Positions 59,398 through 64,000 of a stretch of 64,000 nt of DNA are shown piece after piece (the first letter of the stretch is position 1; the number at the start of each line of letters is the position of its first letter). The DNA lies in NCBI RefSeq assembly GCF_000816085.1, contig NZ_CP008747.1, positions 1,550,001-1,614,000 on the forward strand, given 5' to 3'. Under the pieces are notes generated by a model that made no database searches, was not told where the DNA came from, and saw only the letters and a list, made by a program, of their open reading frames with translations. The position numbers were made by a program, and so were the translations under genes. This DNA is from Staphylococcus hyicus. GTDB taxonomy: Bacteria > Bacillota > Bacilli > Staphylococcales > Staphylococcaceae.

Positions 59398-60213
59398 TTA
59401 GATTGCACCAAAGTCTTTATGCTTAATTTTTTTATTTAAAATACTTCCAATGACTAATGTTACTACAAGTAAAACAATTGCAACAATTGTCCACACATCA
59501 AATGTACCTTGGAAGAACAAGCGATAAAGCACTGCACCTAAAATACCACCAGTAATAGGACCTAAAATTGGTACTATTGCATACTGCCAATCACTTTGAC
59601 CTTTACCATGAATAGGCAAAATAGCATGTGCAATACGTGGACCTAAATCACGAGCTGGGTTAATGGCATATCCCGTTGGACCACCTAAACTTACTCCAAT
59701 CCCAACAATTAGTAAACCAACAATTACAGGGTTAAGACCATCTGTAAATTTGTTCGTACCTATAAATAATAATGCTGATGTCAATACAGCTGTACCAATG
59801 ATTTCTGTAATAAAGTTCGCTGTGTAGTTACGAATGGCAGGTGCTGTCGAAAACACACCCAATTTAGCTTCTTTATCTTCTGTTGCACGCCAATGTGGTA
59901 AATACGTTAACCATGTTAATACAGCACCAACAATACCACCTAAAATTTGTGCTGCAATATATCCAGGCACTTGAGACCATGGAAAATCTCCAGTCACCGC
60001 AAAAGCAAGTGTTACTGCAGGATTAAGATGCGCACCTGAAAAGTTTCCTACAGCGTAAATTCCTAAAGTTACAGCTAAACCCCAACCGATTGCAATGACA
60101 ATCCAGTCAGCACCTTCACCTTTTGATTTACGTAAAACGACGTTCGCAACAACGCCACCACCCATTAAGAGGAGTATCGCCGTTCCGATAAATTCAGCTA
60201 AGTAGATATTCAT
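59398..60213 (-). CDS. glpF: Glycerol uptake facilitator (aquaglyceroporin)
   Basis: GlpF is a channel for glycerol diffusion across the membrane. The 271-residue protein has six helices and two half-helices with the NPA motifs SGAHLNPAVTLAF (NPA1) and GYAINPARDLGPR (NPA2); the Asp after the second NPAR is typical of glycerol facilitators. AAAGGGAGGAT precedes ATG 60213. It is the first gene after a catabolite-controlled promoter and leader terminator, followed by glpK and glpD. Confidence 0.95.
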   Translation of the reverse strand: MNIYLAEFIGTAILLLMGGGVVANVVLRKSKGEGADWIVIAIGWGLAVTLGIYAVGNFSGAHLNPAVTLAFAVTGDFPWSQVPGYIAAQILGGIVGAVLTWLTYLPHWRATEDKEAKLGVFSTAPAIRNYTANFITEIIGTAVLTSALLFIGTNKFTDGLNPVIVGLLIVGIGVSLGGPTGYAINPARDLGPRIAHAILPIHGKGQSDWQYAIVPILGPITGGILGAVLYRLFFQGTFDVWTIVAIVLLVVTLVIGSILNKKIKHKDFGAI

Positions 60214-60234
60214 TATGTATCCTCCCTTTTAAAG

Positions 60235-60301
60235 ACAAAAAGACCCCTAGCTGACCGTATTACTATGCATAATAACACGTGCGAAGAAGTCTCTAGTGTC
60301 T
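60235..60301 (-). promoter_or_regulatory. GlpP-type leader terminator upstream of glpF
   Basis: On the minus strand AGACACTAG and CTAGGGGTCT form a stem (with a small bulge) around about 40 bases, followed by TTTTT, 22 bases ahead of the glpF start codon. The arrangement fits antitermination control by GlpP encoded just upstream. Confidence 0.65.
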
Positions 60302-60326
60302 CGATTCATCTATTAACTTGTTTTTA

Positions 60327-60355
60327 ATATTACATCTCGATGAAAGCGTTGTCAA
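60327..60355 (-). promoter_or_regulatory. glpF promoter overlapped by a perfect CcpA cre site
   Basis: On the minus strand -35 TTGACA (60350-60355) and -10 TAATAT (60327-60332) are separated by 17 bases. TGAAAGCGTTGTCA at 60341-60354 fits the cre consensus TGWAANCGNTNWCA at every position and covers the -35 and spacer, so CcpA should repress in glucose. Confidence 0.88.
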
Positions 60356-60419
60356 TAACATTTCAACCGATTAAAACGCGCTTTACAATTTTCATTACAA
60401 AACACTCTAAACTTAAGGT

Positions 60420-61460
60420 TTATATTTGAGAAACTGCCGAAGTGTTAATCACAATTTTGCACGGTTGAGTTTGTACGGTAACGATTGCACCCATAGGCAA
60501 TGTTGCTTTAGGCTCATTATGTCCAATTGGTACATGACCAATCACAATTAAATCATCCGCTTGAAATTCTTTTAATACTTTCAAAATTGAAGCATGATAT
60601 TCATTTTGAAAGACGCCATCGTGTGGTCGCCCTATAATTAACGCATTTATACAATTCAAAATACCCATGAGCCCCCACGTGCGTAAGGATTCTTCAAACG
60701 ACCATGGTGATGAGTGCACTTCCGATGTTTCAATGAATAGTACCGCCTCATCGAAGGTTTCGAGCGCTGGAAAATAAGTTGTCCCTCTTAATTTATCTAG
60801 AGACTCGAAACACCCACCCACTAATGGGCCCGACACCGAACCATGACCTTGCAAGACTTCAAATTCATGGGCAGGTATTTTGTCACGTTCAAAATGACGC
60901 AAATGTTCCTCCCATTTTAATCCATATTTCCGATAATATGGCACAGGTTTTAATTCCCCATATGGTAAACATTCACTAATTAATGAAAAGAGTGACGTCA
61001 TCGTATAAGGATCTGCTCCCCCATTTTCCGCAAAATCTGTTAATAATGCTGGTCCGTAAAATGTCGTTAAACCCAGTTGATTGAAATAAACATGCAAGAC
61101 TGTAATATCAGAGTATCCAATAAAGATTTTAGGATGCTGTTGAATGACTGTTGGCTCTAAATATGGAATAATGCGTACAGATTCATAGCCACCAATCGTA
61201 CATACAATTGCTTTGACCTCATCGTCCTGAAATGCCGCCATTAATGACTTTGCACGTGCTTCTGGATGGTCATAATTCCACTGAAGTCCATTTAGCGTAT
61301 TGGGCATCACCTTAACACGGTACCCCATGTTCTCTATAAAGCGTATTCCTTGTTCTGTTCGCCAGCGAATATGCGGTTCACCTGCTAAACCTGACGACGG
61401 AGATACGATAGCAATCGTATCCCCTTGTTTAAGTTGTTTCGGCTTTATCATGTTAATCAT
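60420..61460 (-). CDS. S66 family peptidase (LD-carboxypeptidase/MccF-like)
   Basis: This 346-residue serine peptidase of family S66 includes LdcA enzymes that trim the terminal D-Ala from murein tetrapeptides and MccF immunity proteins. The nucleophile region is KIFIGYSDITVLHVYFNQ, the first domain has VSPSSGLAGEPHIRWRTEQGIRFIE and the glycine-rich CTIGGYESVRIIPYL, and the second has GPLVGGCFESL and FIETSEVHSSPW. The start is uncertain (61460 or 61451). It lies within the glycerol gene cluster, between glpP and the glpF promoter, and its start overlaps the glpP stop region. Confidence 0.88.
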   Translation of the reverse strand: MINMIKPKQLKQGDTIAIVSPSSGLAGEPHIRWRTEQGIRFIENMGYRVKVMPNTLNGLQWNYDHPEARAKSLMAAFQDDEVKAIVCTIGGYESVRIIPYLEPTVIQQHPKIFIGYSDITVLHVYFNQLGLTTFYGPALLTDFAENGGADPYTMTSLFSLISECLPYGELKPVPYYRKYGLKWEEHLRHFERDKIPAHEFEVLQGHGSVSGPLVGGCFESLDKLRGTTYFPALETFDEAVLFIETSEVHSSPWSFEESLRTWGLMGILNCINALIIGRPHDGVFQNEYHASILKVLKEFQADDLIVIGHVPIGHNEPKATLPMGAIVTVQTQPCKIVINTSAVSQI

Positions 61461-61474
61461 CCTTTGCTCCAGCA

Positions 61475-62008
61475 TTACCACAACGATTCATCACTCGTTG
61501 TCACATACGTTGCGCCACTATCAATGGCTGCCTTTACTTCCTCTTCGGTATTAATAAGTCCGCCGGCAATGACCTTAACTCCTGTTTCGTTATAAATGCG
61601 CGCAATGACTTTATCCGCGATACCTGGTAGTACTTCTACAAAATCTGGTTCGATGCGTTGAATGAGGTGAATACTTCTTTCAAGCGCATGACTATCTATA
61701 ATAAAAACTCGAAATATCGTAATCACACCAAGAGCTTTTGCTTTTTTTATTACTTTTGTTTTCGTAGATACAATGCCTTGGGGCTTATATGATTGGATAA
61801 TATATTCACAAGCGTATTCATCATGACTCATCCCTTTGATTAAATCGATATGAATGAAAGGCTGTAAATGTTTACTATGAATAAACTGCATCACACTTTT
61901 TAAATGTCCAATATGCGTATCAAGTAAGACACACGTTTCGTAATCCGTTTGCGTCAATTTTTCCAAGCTTTTCATTGAGCGAATCGCGGGTAAAATAGTA
62001 GTTTTCAA
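61475..62008 (-). CDS. glpP: Glycerol uptake operon antiterminator GlpP
   Basis: GlpP binds glycerol-3-phosphate and the leader RNA of glp operons to prevent premature termination. The 177-residue TIM-barrel-like protein has the family signature ILPAIRSMKSLEKL, FIHIDLIKGMSHDEYACEYI, IIDSHALERSI, FVEVLPGIADKVI and VIAGGLINTEEEVKAAI. It lies 12 bases after mutL on the same strand. Its probable targets, leader terminators before glpF and glpD, are both in this window. Confidence 0.93.
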   Translation of the reverse strand: MKTTILPAIRSMKSLEKLTQTDYETCVLLDTHIGHLKSVMQFIHSKHLQPFIHIDLIKGMSHDEYACEYIIQSYKPQGIVSTKTKVIKKAKALGVITIFRVFIIDSHALERSIHLIQRIEPDFVEVLPGIADKVIARIYNETGVKVIAGGLINTEEEVKAAIDSGATYVTTSDESLW

Positions 62009-62020
62009 GATGACACTCCT

Positions 62021-63964
62021 TTATTGTATACGTTTAAACAGTCGTTCTAACTCATAATTTGTAAAATTAATAATGATCGGTCTGCCATGAGGACATGTAA
62101 ATGGATCTTCCATTTGTCTTAACTGGTCAATCAAATCAGCCATTTCATTATGTTTTAAATAATGATTGGCCTTAATTGATTTTTTACAACTCATCATAAT
62201 CGCCAGTTCTTCTCTGAATTTCGCAATATTTACTGTCTTATGTTCAAGCGCATAATTTACAATATCTTTAATCGTTTCTTCCACCGCTTCTTTAGGAAAC
62301 CATACAGGATAACTATTAACAATATAATCGTGGCCACCAAACGGTTCCAAAAAAATACCTGCTCGTTGAAGCGCATCAATATTTTCTTCGATAAAAAGTT
62401 GTTCGTCTTTCGTAAACGTAAAAGTTAACGGGATAAGTAAGTTTTGGTTTTCATTGCTTACTTCACCAATTTTGTCTCTAAAATATTCATATTTAATGCG
62501 TTCTTGCGCAGCATGTTGATCGATTAAATACATCCCCTCATCATTTTGTGCCACAATATACGTTCCATGCACTTGACCAACTACTTCCATGTATGGAATA
62601 CGTGGTGTTGGGTTTGATTGCGATTCGGGGTCTTGAATCGATTGAGGATGGTCTATAGAAATATGCGTGTCATCCATTGTCGATAAAACATCGCGTTGCG
62701 CTTGTTCATACATTACATCCTGTTGATTCAATTGCGTATTTTGCTGCGAATTATTAAACGCTTCTTTATCTTCATTTCCATATAAATCAGCTTGAGTATT
62801 AGCATAGGATTCGTCGACTGATGAAGGCTGTACGTTTTTTGCTTCATGAGTAGAATGTTCTTCAATTTTAAACGTTGGTTGTTGCTGTTGACGCTCAAAA
62901 GCCATCTTTTGTTGCTCAAATTGTTTCAACACCTTTTTGGGTTGATATTTAGCGCTAAGATCATTTTTCGGAATAAGCACCTTTTGCTTAAATGCCGCTT
63001 TAATTTTTTCAACAATGAGTGTGTACAGTTGCTCTTCTTTTGATAAGCGCACTTCTAACTTTGTGGGATGCACATTGACATCTACTAGTATCGGATCCAT
63101 TTCAATATTGATATAAACGATTGGAAAGCGACCGATGGTGAGTAACGTGTGATACCCTTCAACCACTGCTTTATTGAGAACAAAATTTTTAATATAGCGT
63201 CCATTAATGAATAATGAAATATAATGTCGGTTACTCCTAGAATGCTCGGGCTTTGCTACAAATCCGTGAATTCGATAATCGCTTGTTTCTCCAGTAATTT
63301 CTACTAAATCACGTGCGACTTTCATGCCATATATTTCAGCCATAACTTCATTTGTGCGACCTGAACCATTCGTTTGTAGCATCGTCTTACCATCATTTTT
63401 TAGCGACATGCGAATGTTAGGATGGCTCATCGCCATGCGATTCACAATATCTGTGATTTTGCCTAATTCTGTATACAAACTTTTAATATATTTGAGTCTT
63501 GCAGGCGTATTATAAAACAGTGCGCTTACTTTTATATCTGTACCCTTTTTTGCTTTAGCGGGCTTTTGTTCTTGAATCACACCCTCTTCTGCATACACCT
63601 CGTAACCTTCAATCCCATCGGTAGACGTTTGTAATGTAACTTTAGCAACAGATGCAATACTTGCTAATGCTTCGCCTCGAAATCCTAACGTTCGAATATG
63701 AAATAAATCGTCATCTTCAACTAATTTACTTGTCGCATGACGATGAAACACAAGTGGTAAATCATCTTGCTCAATACCCGAACCATTATCGACAATACGA
63801 ATTTCAGCAATTCCTGATTCTATAACTTCTATATTAATTTCAGTCGCTCCGGCGTCAATACTGTTTTCTAAAAGCTCTTTTACGACAGAACTTGGTCTTT
63901 CAACCACTTCGCCGGCCGCAATTTTATTTGCGAGTGACGTGTGTAAAGTTCTAATGCGCCCCAT
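62021..63964 (-). CDS. mutL: DNA mismatch repair protein MutL
   Basis: MutL couples mismatch recognition by MutS to strand removal. The 647-residue protein has the GHKL ATPase motifs [19 protein letters not shown] and [15 protein letters not shown], a long Gln-rich linker (about 345-440), and a C-terminal endonuclease domain with [12 protein letters not shown]. This is the metal-binding motif of MutL forms that nick DNA, present in bacteria without MutH. The C-terminal SCKKSIKA and CPHGRP motifs complete the active site. AGGTGATG precedes ATG 63964, directly after mutS. Confidence 0.97.
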   Translation of the reverse strand: MGRIRTLHTSLANKIAAGEVVERPSSVVKELLENSIDAGATEINIEVIESGIAEIRIVDNGSGIEQDDLPLVFHRHATSKLVEDDDLFHIRTLGFRGEALASIASVAKVTLQTSTDGIEGYEVYAEEGVIQEQKPAKAKKGTDIKVSALFYNTPARLKYIKSLYTELGKITDIVNRMAMSHPNIRMSLKNDGKTMLQTNGSGRTNEVMAEIYGMKVARDLVEITGETSDYRIHGFVAKPEHSRSNRHYISLFINGRYIKNFVLNKAVVEGYHTLLTIGRFPIVYINIEMDPILVDVNVHPTKLEVRLSKEEQLYTLIVEKIKAAFKQKVLIPKNDLSAKYQPKKVLKQFEQQKMAFERQQQQPTFKIEEHSTHEAKNVQPSSVDESYANTQADLYGNEDKEAFNNSQQNTQLNQQDVMYEQAQRDVLSTMDDTHISIDHPQSIQDPESQSNPTPRIPYMEVVGQVHGTYIVAQNDEGMYLIDQHAAQERIKYEYFRDKIGEVSNENQNLLIPLTFTFTKDEQLFIEENIDALQRAGIFLEPFGGHDYIVNSYPVWFPKEAVEETIKDIVNYALEHKTVNIAKFREELAIMMSCKKSIKANHYLKHNEMADLIDQLRQMEDPFTCPHGRPIIINFTNYELERLFKRIQ

Positions 63965-63975
63965 TTCATCACCTA

Positions 63976-64000
63976 CTATTTCAGTTTATTTTGTAATTCA
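63976..64000 (-). CDS. mutS: MutS, last seven codons (gene continues beyond window)
   Basis: The minus-strand sequence reads ELQNKLK and then a TAG stop at 63976-63978, 11 bases ahead of mutL. By position and ending this is the C-terminus of the mismatch-recognition ATPase MutS, which precedes mutL in staphylococci. Only the tail is visible, so the call rests on synteny. Confidence 0.65.

Overview
The window is chromosomal DNA from a low-GC Gram-positive coccus, almost certainly a Staphylococcus. The evidence is protein-level similarity throughout, a YSIRK-type/LPXTG fibronectin-binding adhesin, a SarA-family regulator, the sosA-lexA pair, membrane-anchored thermonuclease, and a gene order that follows the S. 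aureus parC-to-mutS segment. ParC carries Asp at position 84 where S. aureus has Glu. That and the adhesin type suggest an animal-associated species of the intermedius/hyicus group, but this is inference.

Layout. 1-11 kb: parC (cut by the window edge), parE, plsY, a cysteine-free HesB-like protein, a hotdog thioesterase, aconitase, a BCCT osmolyte transporter and mscL. 11-20 kb: sbcD-sbcC, a CcdC-like membrane protein, a YneF-like protein, transketolase, a DUF896 protein, sosA, and lexA behind a cluster of LexA boxes. 20-28 kb: a decayed IS200-type element, a secreted CAP-domain protein that seems to lack an ordinary start codon, guaC, a divergent rpsN2/rpmG pair around Zur-type operators, katA with a PerR box, and a LysP-like permease. 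28-38 kb: HAD phosphatase, the thrB-thrC-hom operon divergent from an aspartate kinase, a nucleotidyltransferase-like protein, a SarA-like regulator, a NERD-like membrane protein, nuc2 and a small membrane protein. 37.6-40.7 kb: a four-gene ABC exporter plus two-component operon with an inverted repeat upstream. 40.7-48.3 kb is the most accessory-looking stretch: a lipoprotein, a 941-residue FnBP-like adhesin, an unrecognised secreted protein, a structured intergenic repeat and a DUF418 membrane protein. 48.5-64 kb: glnR-glnA, a methionine gamma-lyase-like PLP enzyme, hflX, a glutathione-peroxidase-like gene, hfq-miaA, an alpha/beta hydrolase, the glycerol regulon (glpP, an S66 peptidase, glpF, glpK, glpD), mutL and the last codons of mutS.

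How it works together. Many operators can be read directly: LexA (SOS), Zur (zinc-sparing ribosomal proteins), PerR (catalase), GlnR (glutamine synthetase), CcpA plus GlpP-type leader terminators (glycerol). Three genes look damaged. glpK has an in-frame amber codon in place of a conserved Trp. IS200 tnpA has lost one HUH histidine and has a stop codon before its catalytic Tyr. The CAP-domain gene has an ATT where its ATG should be. No tRNA, rRNA, CRISPR array or prophage was seen.
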